64,000 nucleotides of DNA from CAMLFJ01 sp035524955 (GTDB lineage Bacteria > Methylomirabilota > Methylomirabilia > Rokubacteriales > CSP1-6). Of the stretch, positions 57,637 to 64,000 are shown in pieces; position 1 is the first letter of the stretch; the number at the start of each line of letters is the position of its first letter. A program made the translations under genes and the position numbers. The stretch lies in assembly GCA_035524955.1 (NCBI GenBank), contig DATLFG010000045.1, positions 1-64,000 of the forward strand, read 5' to 3'. The notes under the pieces were generated by a model. It did no database searches. It was not told the DNA's origin and saw only the letters and a program-made list of their open reading frames with translations.

Positions 57637-58908
57637 CTACGCCTCCGTCATGACCGCGCGGTAGTGCCGCCAGAGCGCCCGGTTGGTGGTCTCGTCGGTG
57701 ACGTGGGAGACGGCGCGGCCCTGGTCGTCCACGTACTCGCGGTCGAGGCCCCGGCTCAGCAGGAGCCACTCGGGCGTGCGCGCGCGCAGGCCCTGCTGGT
57801 TGCGAGTGGCCACGATGAGATCTTCCGGCATCAGGAAGGATGCGGGGCCCATGCCCGCCTCGGCCATGCGCAGCAGGCGGCCGTTGAACTCGGGCACGCC
57901 CTTCCAGAACATCGGCGTGTGCCAGTGCACGCACTCCTCCACGTCCACCGGCTCGACGATCGCGATGTTGGTCTCCCCCAGGAAGAGGTTCGGGAAGATG
58001 AGCGCGTGCGCGGGGCCCTGCATGATCCGCTGCCGCGCCAGCTCCGGTCCGTCCCGGCGCTCGAGCGCGGCCACGAAATCGGCGACGAGCGGTCCCGCCG
58101 CCCCGCCGAACCACTCGAACGGCCCCTGGTAGCCGGGCGACCAGTCGATCTCGATGTGCCCGTGCCCCCAGTCGCGCACGACCGCCTTGATGGCCTTCTC
58201 GTCGCCGACCACCCGCTGGTACTGCATGCGGACCGTCTTGAAGAGCGCGAGATGCACGAAGCCCAGGTGGTAGCCGTCGCTGTCGTTCTCGGGCAGCGTC
58301 TTCCAGTTGGCCGCGCAGCGATGCTTCACCCAGCCGGCGGTGAGCTCGATCTCCCCCGCCGGGGAGAGATCGCAGGAGCGGTCGATCAGCCGGGTCGCCG
58401 CGCCCAGGTGCTCGGTGAGCGTGATGCCGGTCGCCGCGAAGGACGCGAAGACGAACCCCCGGTAGCTCGCCACCCGCGGGGCGGGCTCGAGCCCGTACTC
58501 GCGCCGGTCGAGCGCCGCGTAGCCGCCCGGATAGGGCACGCCCGTGAGGGCGCCGTCGAGATCGTACGTCCAGCCGTGGTAGGGGCAGGCGAACGCGCGC
58601 GCGTGGCCGCGCTCGGCCGGGCAGAGCATCGTGCCGCGGTGCCGGCAGCGGTTGACGAAGATCGAGACGGCGCCCTCGCGGCCGCGGACCATGATGACCG
58701 GCTGGGCGCCGATCCGGCGGGTGACGTAGTCGCCCGGGCGCGGGATCTCGCTGGCGTGGCCGACGAACACCCACCCGCGATGGAAGATCCGCTCCATCTC
58801 GTCGGCGAAGATGCGCATATCGGTGTATAGCGACGCATGAATGCGATCGTCCTGCACCAGCGCCTTGTAGTCGATGCGGGGGCGAGGCTCGCCGTCAGGC
58901 GTAGACAT
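57637..58908 (-). CDS. Aromatic ring-hydroxylating dioxygenase large (alpha) subunit, Rieske type
   Basis: A 423-residue alpha subunit. Rieske [2Fe-2S] ligands Cys88/His90 (NRCRHRG) and Cys108/His111 (ACPYHGW); mononuclear iron site ENDSDGYHLGFVH with His214, His219 and Asp211 near the interface. The C-terminal domain carries FKTVRMQYQRV and the substrate pocket. It dihydroxylates an aromatic or heteroaromatic ring with O2; the electron-transfer ferredoxin and reductase genes are not next to it. It overlaps the E1-alpha gene (starts at 58908, E1-alpha stop at 58895). Confidence 0.93.
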   Translation of the reverse strand: MSTPDGEPRPRIDYKALVQDDRIHASLYTDMRIFADEMERIFHRGWVFVGHASEIPRPGDYVTRRIGAQPVIMVRGREGAVSIFVNRCRHRGTMLCPAERGHARAFACPYHGWTYDLDGALTGVPYPGGYAALDRREYGLEPAPRVASYRGFVFASFAATGITLTEHLGAATRLIDRSCDLSPAGEIELTAGWVKHRCAANWKTLPENDSDGYHLGFVHLALFKTVRMQYQRVVGDEKAIKAVVRDWGHGHIEIDWSPGYQGPFEWFGGAAGPLVADFVAALERRDGPELARQRIMQGPAHALIFPNLFLGETNIAIVEPVDVEECVHWHTPMFWKGVPEFNGRLLRMAEAGMGPASFLMPEDLIVATRNQQGLRARTPEWLLLSRGLDREYVDDQGRAVSHVTDETTNRALWRHYRAVMTEA

Positions 58909-59878
58909 CCTCGCCCACCTGCCCCGGGCCGGGGAACGGGGCGGCCAGCGCGTACTGCACGCCGCTCTCGATCTCGGTCTTCACGTCCGCCTGGATGCGG
59001 TCGAAGACCGACTGCTCGGCGAGCCGCTGCTGCATGAGCCGCGAGGACAGCGTCTCGAGCGGGTCGCGGTTGGTCATCCAGTCCCGCTCCTCGTCGCGGG
59101 TGCGGTACTCCCGGTTCACGTCGCCCACGTGGTGGCCGTAGTACCGGTAGGTCTTGCACTCGAGGAACGCCGGGCCCTCGCCGCGGCGCGCCCGCTCGAC
59201 CAGGCGCTTCATGGTGGCGTGCACCGCCTGCACGTCCTGGCCGTCCACGCTCTCGGCGTGCACGCCCACCGCGCGGGGGCGGGCCAGGATCTCGCCCGCG
59301 ATCGTCTCGGTGCCGGGGGTGTACTCGCCGTAGAGGTTGTTCTCGCAGACGTAGATGACCGGCAGCTTCCAGAGCGCGGCCATGTTCATGGCCTCGTAGA
59401 GCAGGCCCTGCCCGAGGGCGCCGTCGCCGAAGAAGCACACCGCGACCTGGCCGCTCTTGCGCATCTTGGCGGAGAGCGCGGCGCCGGTGGCGATGCCCGC
59501 GGAGCCCCCCACGATGGCGTTGGCGCCGAGGTTGCCGGTCTCGGGATCGGCGATGTGCATGGACCCGCCCTTGCCGCGGCAGTAGCCCGGCTCCTTGCCG
59601 AGCAGCTCCGCGAACATCCGGGGCACCGAGGCGCCCTTGGCCAGGCAGTGCCCGTGGCCGCGATGCGTGCTGGTGATGAAGTCGTCGCGCTTGAGTGCCT
59701 CGCAGACCCCGACCGCGACCGCCTCCTCGCCGACGTAGAGATGGGCCAGGCCGGGCATCTTCGCGCCCTTGTAGAGCTCGTGCACCTGCTCCTCGAAGGC
59801 GCGGATCTTGGCCATCTGGCGGTACATGTGCAGGTGCTGCTCGAGGTCCATCCGCGGCTCGGTCATCTGGGTCGTCAT
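58895..59878 (-). CDS. 2-oxoacid dehydrogenase E1 component, alpha subunit
   Basis: A 327-residue E1-alpha (pyruvate/acetoin/branched-chain type). MDLEQHLHMYRQMAKIRAFEEQV, GLAHLYVGEEAVAVGV, STHRGHGHCLAKGAS, CRGKGGSMHIAD and CFFGDGALGQGLLYEAMNMAAL, then ENNLYGEYT, the TPP/Mg motif GDG..NN. With E1-beta at 51043 it forms the decarboxylase; the genes are split by 7 kb. The last 14 bases overlap the ring-hydroxylating alpha gene. TATACT 42 bases upstream may be its -10 element. Confidence 0.92.
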   Translation of the reverse strand: MTTQMTEPRMDLEQHLHMYRQMAKIRAFEEQVHELYKGAKMPGLAHLYVGEEAVAVGVCEALKRDDFITSTHRGHGHCLAKGASVPRMFAELLGKEPGYCRGKGGSMHIADPETGNLGANAIVGGSAGIATGAALSAKMRKSGQVAVCFFGDGALGQGLLYEAMNMAALWKLPVIYVCENNLYGEYTPGTETIAGEILARPRAVGVHAESVDGQDVQAVHATMKRLVERARRGEGPAFLECKTYRYYGHHVGDVNREYRTRDEERDWMTNRDPLETLSSRLMQQRLAEQSVFDRIQADVKTEIESGVQYALAAPFPGPGQVGEDVYA

Positions 59879-59966
59879 CGTCGGCCCTCCCTTGGGCGGC
59901 TGCTCTGTGGCGGGAGTATACATTGGACCGGCCCGACCCGCGGAGGCCGTGCTACGGTCGACCCCG

Positions 59967-61487
59967 GTGGCGTCCGAGGCCGCATCCGCCCGACCGCACG
60001 GTCTCTCCAAGTCCCGCGCCATGGCGGGACTGCAGTGCCACAAACTGCTCTGGTGGATGGCGCACGAGCCGGCCGCGCCCGAGCTCGAGGTGGACCACGC
60101 GCGCCAGGCCGTCTACGACCAGGGCCACCGGGTCGGCGCGCTGGCCCGGACCTACGTGCCGGGCGGCGTGCTCGTGGACCTGCCCCACGACGCCTACGAG
60201 CAGCGGCTGGAGGCGACCCGGCGGGCGCTCGCCGCCGGTGCGCGCGCGGTGTACGAGGCCGCCTTCCGCGCCGACGGCGTCTTCGTGTCGGTGGACATTC
60301 TGGAGCGTCTGGGGCTGGAGCGTCTGGGGCTCGAGCGCCTGGAGCGCGGCTTCGGCCTGATCGAGGTCAAGTCCACCGCCGGCGTGAAGGCGCAGCACGT
60401 GCCCGACGTCGCGGTGCAGGCCCACGTGCTCCGCCGGAGCGGGCTCGACGTCGGCCGGATGGAGGTCATGCACCTCAACCGCGCCTGCGCGTACCCCGAC
60501 CTGAGCGATCTCTTCACGCGGGCCGACGTGACCGAGCTGGTCGAGGCCCGGCTGGCCGCCGTCCCCGGCGAGATCGCGGCCATGACCGCGATGCTCGCGG
60601 GCCCGCTGCCGAGCGTGGCCACCGGCCCGCAGTGCTCGGCGCCCTACGAGTGCCCCTTCACCGCGCGGTGCTGGCCGGTACTGCCCCCGCACCACGTCAG
60701 CACGCTCTACGCCATGCGCCGCCGCGCGTTCGAGCTGGACGAGCTGGGTTACCGCACCATCCTCGACCTGCCGGAGGATTTCGCCCTTGGGGCCGCCGCC
60801 GATCGGCAGCGCCGGGCGGTGCGGGCCGGGCGGATGATCGTCGAGCCGACCCTGGCCGGCGCGCTCGCTCCCCTCGCGCCCCCGGTGACCTTCCTCGACT
60901 TCGAGACCGTCGGGCTGGCCATCCCGGTATGGGACGGCTGCCATCCCTACGATGCGGTGCCGGTGCAGTTCAGCGCCTACGTGCCGGACGAGCGCGGAGC
61001 GCTCCGGGCCCACGACTGGCTCGCGGAGGGGCCCGGCGACCCGCGCCCGGCGCTGGCCGAGCGGCTCCTCGCCGCGTGCGCGGGCGCCCGCGCCATCGCG
61101 ACCTACGGAAGCTTCGAGCGCGACCGCATCCGGGAGCTCGCGGCGGCGCTGCCGTCCCTGGCCGCCCGGCTCGAGGCCCTCGCGGCGCGCGTGGTCGACC
61201 TGTTGCCGGTGGTGCGCAATCACGTCTATCATCCGGACTTCGGCGGCAGCTTCTCGCTCAAGCGCGTGCTGCCCGCGCTGGTGCCCGAGCTCGACTACCG
61301 CGGGCTCGCGATCGCCGAGGGCGAGACGGCGAGCCTCGAGCTGGGGCGCCTGCTCTTCCACGGGGACGCGATGGAGCCGGAGGAGCGGGCGCGGCTGCGC
61401 GCGGACCTGCTCGCGTACTGCCATCGGGATACGTGGGGGCTGGTCAGGCTGCTGGAGCGGCTGCGCGGCCTGGCGGGGGGAGCATGA
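59967..61487 (+). CDS. DUF2779 protein with Cas4-like nuclease domain
   Basis: A 506-residue two-part protein. The first part resembles Cas4/RecB-type nucleases: LSKSRAMAGLQCHKLLWW at the start, GFGLIEVKSTAGVKAQHVPD with the PD-(D/E)xK Lys, and downstream cysteines (CSAPYECPF, RCWPV) that could hold an Fe-S cluster. The second part is DUF2779 with TFLDFETVGLAIPVWDGCHPYD and ATYGSFERDRIREL, DnaQ-like. A 15-base, three-fold repeat at 60300-60344 (LERLG LERLG LERLE) lies just before the EVK motif. Role unknown, possibly DNA repair or defence; no CRISPR array nearby. GTG 59967 is the start. Confidence 0.78.
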   Translation: MASEAASARPHGLSKSRAMAGLQCHKLLWWMAHEPAAPELEVDHARQAVYDQGHRVGALARTYVPGGVLVDLPHDAYEQRLEATRRALAAGARAVYEAAFRADGVFVSVDILERLGLERLGLERLERGFGLIEVKSTAGVKAQHVPDVAVQAHVLRRSGLDVGRMEVMHLNRACAYPDLSDLFTRADVTELVEARLAAVPGEIAAMTAMLAGPLPSVATGPQCSAPYECPFTARCWPVLPPHHVSTLYAMRRRAFELDELGYRTILDLPEDFALGAAADRQRRAVRAGRMIVEPTLAGALAPLAPPVTFLDFETVGLAIPVWDGCHPYDAVPVQFSAYVPDERGALRAHDWLAEGPGDPRPALAERLLAACAGARAIATYGSFERDRIRELAAALPSLAARLEALAARVVDLLPVVRNHVYHPDFGGSFSLKRVLPALVPELDYRGLAIAEGETASLELGRLLFHGDAMEPEERARLRADLLAYCHRDTWGLVRLLERLRGLAGGA

Positions 61488-62482
61488 CGGGACCGATCGA
61501 CGTCCACACGCACATCTTCGCGAGCGGCTGGCCGGACTTCGCGGCGCGCCACGGCGGCGACCGCTGGCCGCGGCTCGAGGGCGACCCGGCCACCGGGTGC
61601 AAGCTCTACCTGGGCGCCGCGTTCAACCGCAACCTCACGCCGCACGCCTTCGACCCCGCGCGCCGCCTCGAGCAGATGGACCGGACCGGCGTGGATCGCC
61701 AGCTCCTCTCCCCCGCCCCGCCGACCTTCTGCTACTGGGCGCCCGGCCCCGCCGCGGCCGAGTGGTGCCGGATGCAGAACGACGCGATCGCGGAGCTGGT
61801 CGGCCGGAGCCCCGCGCGCTTCCTCGGCGCGGGCGGCCTGCCGCTGCAGGCGCCCGACCTGGCCGTGAAGGAGCTCGAGCGCGTGGCCACCGGGCTGCGC
61901 TTCCCCGCGGTGGAGATCGGCGCCAACGTGGGCGGCCACGACCTCGACGACCCGAGCCTGGCCCCGGTCTGGGACGCGGCGGCCGCGCTCGGCATCGCGA
62001 TCTTCGTCCACCCGCAGGCGCCGATCCTGGGCGATCCGCGCTTCCGCAAGAACAACCTGACGCAGGTGGCCGGCTTCCCGCTCGAGACCGCGCTCGCCAT
62101 GACGCGGGTGATCTTCGGCGGGGTGCTTGACCGCTGGCCGTCGGTGCGCTGGTGCTTCGCCCACGGCGGCGGGGCCTTCGCCTACATCCTGCCGCGGCTC
62201 GACCAGGGCTGGACGGCCATCCCGGACGCAAAGAAGGCGCTCGCCCAGCCGCCCAGCGCCTACGCGCGGCGGGTCTGGGTGGACTCGCTGACGCTCTCTC
62301 CGAAAGTTCTCGCGTTCGCGCTCGATACCTTCGGGCCCGAGCGCATCGTGCTCGGCAGCGACTACCCGTTCAAGATGGGCGTGGACGATCCGGTGAGCGT
62401 CCTGGACGCGCTCGGCCTCGACGCGGCCACGCGCCGGCGGCTCACCGTGGACAATGCCCGGCAGTTCCTCGCACTGCAATGA
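61484..62482 (+). CDS. Amidohydrolase-2 family protein (ACMSD-like)
   Basis: A 332-residue TIM-barrel metal-dependent amidohydrolase. Metal ligands in IDVHTHIF, His in IAIFVHPQAPIL and CFAHGGGAFAY, and Asp in LGSDYPFKMGV. Close to the ACMSD/gamma-resorcylate decarboxylase group, which decarboxylates 2-amino-3-carboxymuconate semialdehyde or hydroxybenzoates rather than hydrolysing amides. The ATG overlaps the stop of the nuclease gene by four bases. Non-hydrolytic decarboxylation of an aromatic acid would fit with the ring-hydroxylating genes. Confidence 0.88.
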   Translation: MTGPIDVHTHIFASGWPDFAARHGGDRWPRLEGDPATGCKLYLGAAFNRNLTPHAFDPARRLEQMDRTGVDRQLLSPAPPTFCYWAPGPAAAEWCRMQNDAIAELVGRSPARFLGAGGLPLQAPDLAVKELERVATGLRFPAVEIGANVGGHDLDDPSLAPVWDAAAALGIAIFVHPQAPILGDPRFRKNNLTQVAGFPLETALAMTRVIFGGVLDRWPSVRWCFAHGGGAFAYILPRLDQGWTAIPDAKKALAQPPSAYARRVWVDSLTLSPKVLAFALDTFGPERIVLGSDYPFKMGVDDPVSVLDALGLDAATRRRLTVDNARQFLALQ

Positions 62483-62489
62483 GGAGACC

Positions 62490-63512
62490 ATGAACTTCGG
62501 AACCTTCCTGCTGATGCAGTCGCCGTCCGCCCGGTCGTCCCGGGAGATCTACGCCCGCGCGGTCGAGATGGCCCAGGCCGCGGAGAGCCTGGGCTTCAGC
62601 AATATCTGGCTGGCCGAGCACCACTTCTCGACCTACGGCTACCTCTCCCGCCCGGTGCAGCTCGCCACCTACCTGGCGGGGCGGACCACCCGCCTCCGGG
62701 TGGGCACCGCGGTCATCGTGGTGCCGCTCCACCACCCGCTCGTGGTGGCCGAGGAGATCGCCACGCTCGCGCTCCTCGCCCCGGACCGCCTCGACATCGG
62801 GCTCGGCCGCGGCTACCAGCACTACGAGTTCGAGCGCTTCGGGCTCGAGCTGGAGAGCGGGCGCGCCCGGTGGGAGGAATCGGTGGACGTCATCCTGAAG
62901 GCCCTCGCGGGCGGGCCGTTCAGCTACGAGGGCAAGCTCTACCGGATCCCCGAGACCACGATCTTCCCGCAGCTGGAAGGGCCGCGGCCGCCCATCTGGA
63001 TCACCGCCCAGAGTCCCGATTCGGTCGAGGGCGCGGTGCGCCGGGGCTTCAACGTGCTCACCGGCGGCTTCGGCGTCCCGGTCGAGCGCATGGCCGAGTT
63101 CCGCAAGCTCTTCGACCGGGTGGTGGCCGAGGTGAAGCCGCCGCAGCCGCTGCACGTCGGCGTGCAGCGCGCGGTCTACGTGACGAAGGACGACGCGGAC
63201 GCGCGCGCCGCCGCCGAGGAGGCGCGCTGGAACATGCGCGTGACGCTGAGCCTCCGCAATCACTACGAGCGCGTCGAGGACGGCCGCGCGATCCCGGTGC
63301 CGGCGCCGACGGAGCCCGACGTGGACGATCTGCTCGACCGCTACCTGGTCATCGGCACGCCCGAGACCTGCGTCCGCCAGATCGAGCGGCTGCGCCGCGA
63401 CGTCGGGATCACCCACTTCAACTGCAGCTTCTGGTTCGGCGACCTCGAGCAGGCCCGCGTCCTCCGCTCGATGGAGCTCTTCGCCGCCGAAGTGATGCCC
63501 GCGTTCGCGTAG
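62490..63512 (+). CDS. LLM-class flavin-dependent oxidoreductase
   Basis: A 340-residue LLM enzyme close to bacterial luciferase-like monooxygenases: MNFGTFLLMQSPS, GFSNIWLAEHHFSTYGYLS, TRLRVGTAVIVVPLHHPLVVAEE and LDIGLGRGYQHYEFERFG. The AEHHFS segment and GLGRGY are typical of FMNH2-dependent alkanal/alkane monooxygenase-like members. ATG 62490 follows GAGGAG by 3 bases and lies 7 bp after the amidohydrolase gene, so it belongs to the same + strand operon. Confidence 0.89.
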   Translation: MNFGTFLLMQSPSARSSREIYARAVEMAQAAESLGFSNIWLAEHHFSTYGYLSRPVQLATYLAGRTTRLRVGTAVIVVPLHHPLVVAEEIATLALLAPDRLDIGLGRGYQHYEFERFGLELESGRARWEESVDVILKALAGGPFSYEGKLYRIPETTIFPQLEGPRPPIWITAQSPDSVEGAVRRGFNVLTGGFGVPVERMAEFRKLFDRVVAEVKPPQPLHVGVQRAVYVTKDDADARAAAEEARWNMRVTLSLRNHYERVEDGRAIPVPAPTEPDVDDLLDRYLVIGTPETCVRQIERLRRDVGITHFNCSFWFGDLEQARVLRSMELFAAEVMPAFA

Positions 63513-63526
63513 TCCCCTGTCAGTCA

Positions 63527-63626
63527 GGCCCCTCTCACCCCAACCCTCTCCCCAGAGGGGAGAGGGAGCCGGGCCGAGAACCCTCTCCCCTCTGGGGAGA
63601 GGGCAGGGTGAGGGGCCTGCTGAGGG
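63527..63626. repeat. G-rich palindromic repeat, locus 10 (composite)
   Basis: Hairpins ccctctccccagaggggagaggg (63544-63566) and ccctctcccctctggggagaggg (63581-63603) with outer arms ggcccctctcaccc and gggtgaggggcc. Between two co-directional + genes, upstream of the Rieske oxygenase. Confidence 0.78.
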
Positions 63627-63656
63627 ACCCCGCCCCTGTGCTATTCTCCCCGGCGC

Positions 63657-64000
63657 ATGGCAGCCTCCGGTTCGCGCCCCGAATGGCCTGGCGCGTCATT
63701 GGCGCGCGTGCCGTACTGGGTCTACCAGGACGACGCGAACTACCGCGCCGAGCTGCGCCGCATCTTCGAGGGACCGGTCTGGAACTATCTCTGCCTCGCC
63801 TCCGACCTCCCGAACGCGGGTGACTACCGCACCAGCTTCCTCGGCGAGATGCCGGTCATCGTGGTCCGGGGCGCGCAGGGGGAGGTCCACGCCTTCGAGA
63901 ACCGCTGCGCCCACCGCGGCGCCCTGATCGCGCTGGACGACGCGGGATCCACCGGCAGCCACTTCCAGTGCGTCTACCACGCGTGGACCTACGACCTGAC
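63657..64000 (+). CDS. Rieske non-heme iron oxygenase alpha subunit, 3' part beyond window
   Basis: First 114 residues of a second aromatic ring-hydroxylating oxygenase large subunit. Rieske ligands Cys84/His86 (NRCAHRG) and Cys105/His108 (QCVYHAW) are in place, with the CVYHAW variant instead of the usual CPYHGW. N-terminal PYWVYQDDANYRAELRRIFEG is typical of anthranilate/benzoate-type alpha subunits. ATG 63657 is preceded by TATTCT (9 bases) rather than a ribosome site. The iron site and C-terminus lie outside the window. Confidence 0.88.
   Translation, partial: MAASGSRPEWPGASLARVPYWVYQDDANYRAELRRIFEGPVWNYLCLASDLPNAGDYRTSFLGEMPVIVVRGAQGEVHAFENRCAHRGALIALDDAGSTGSHFQCVYHAWTYDL

Noticed and set aside
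59967..61487. CRISPR adaptation gene cas4
   Set aside because: Only the first part is Cas4-like; the DUF2779 part and the lack of cas1/cas2 or an array argue against a CRISPR role.
1..64000. tRNA and rRNA genes
   Set aside because: I looked for cloverleaf-like and rRNA-like stretches in the gaps and saw none.

Overview
High-GC bacterial chromosome segment (about 70% G+C by eye, not computed) carrying about 65 genes, most of them in tightly overlapping operons. The mix resembles uncultured soil and subsurface bacteria of the Rokubacteria/Methylomirabilota type: several LLM-class flavin oxidoreductases, family III CoA-transferases, TauD-type dioxygenases, NMT1-like ABC importers, an XDH/CoxL-type molybdenum hydroxylase, and many G-rich palindromic intergenic repeats. 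This assignment is an inference from gene content; no rRNA, tRNA or phylogenetic marker beyond AroA and Alr is present.

Layout. 1-2.7 kb: a DUF3987 mobile-element-type gene runs off the left edge and abuts a 5'-truncated malate/L-lactate dehydrogenase; an SRPBCC remnant and a glycolipid-binding-type gene follow. 2.8-8.1 kb (+): Ada/AlkA fusion glycosylase, LarA-type racemase, Baeyer-Villiger-type monooxygenase, BrkB-like membrane protein. 8.2-12.6 kb (-): five-gene coupled operon (SDR, alpha/beta hydrolase, LLM, SMP-30, LLM), divergent from 12.7-17 kb (+): NMT1-type ABC importer with two permeases plus a MetE-like methyltransferase. 17-31.4 kb: glyoxalase, lytic transglycosylase, hypotheticals, polysaccharide deacetylase, fumarase-superfamily lyase, SDRs, PhyH dioxygenase, SBP_bac_5 protein, aldo/keto reductase pseudogene, alanine racemase, HpcH aldolase, CMD protein, AroA. 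31.5-37.7 kb (-): phosphodiesterase-like protein, a hairpin element, then an operon of an AhpD-like protein interrupted by one in-frame UGA at the redox CxxC position, a MoaD-like protein, and the three subunits of a molybdenum hydroxylase. 37.8-41.5 kb: secreted hypothetical protein and two family III CoA-transferases separated by two 209-bp tandem repeats. 41.5-44.4 kb: EmrAB-type efflux pair. 44.4-60 kb (-): TPP enzyme, cupin, dienelactone hydrolase, TauD, TPR protein, 2-oxoacid dehydrogenase E2 and E1-beta, HpaB-type hydroxylase, LLM, TauD, ring-hydroxylating dioxygenase and E1-alpha, with a formyl-CoA-transferase-like gene inserted on the + strand. 60-64 kb (+): DUF2779/Cas4-like nuclease, amidohydrolase, LLM, and the start of a second Rieske oxygenase.

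Most interesting: (i) the candidate selenocysteine codon in the AhpD-like protein, with a stem-loop at bSECIS distance; (ii) a palindromic repeat family at ten loci that has also entered coding sequence, forming both interdomain linkers of the E2 protein and trimming genes elsewhere; (iii) two further hairpin/MITE-like families. The overall theme is catabolism of organic, probably aromatic or carboxylic, substrates through CoA thioesters, oxygenases and C-C bond lyases. Apart from the AraC domain inside the Ada/AlkA fusion, I see no transcription regulator.
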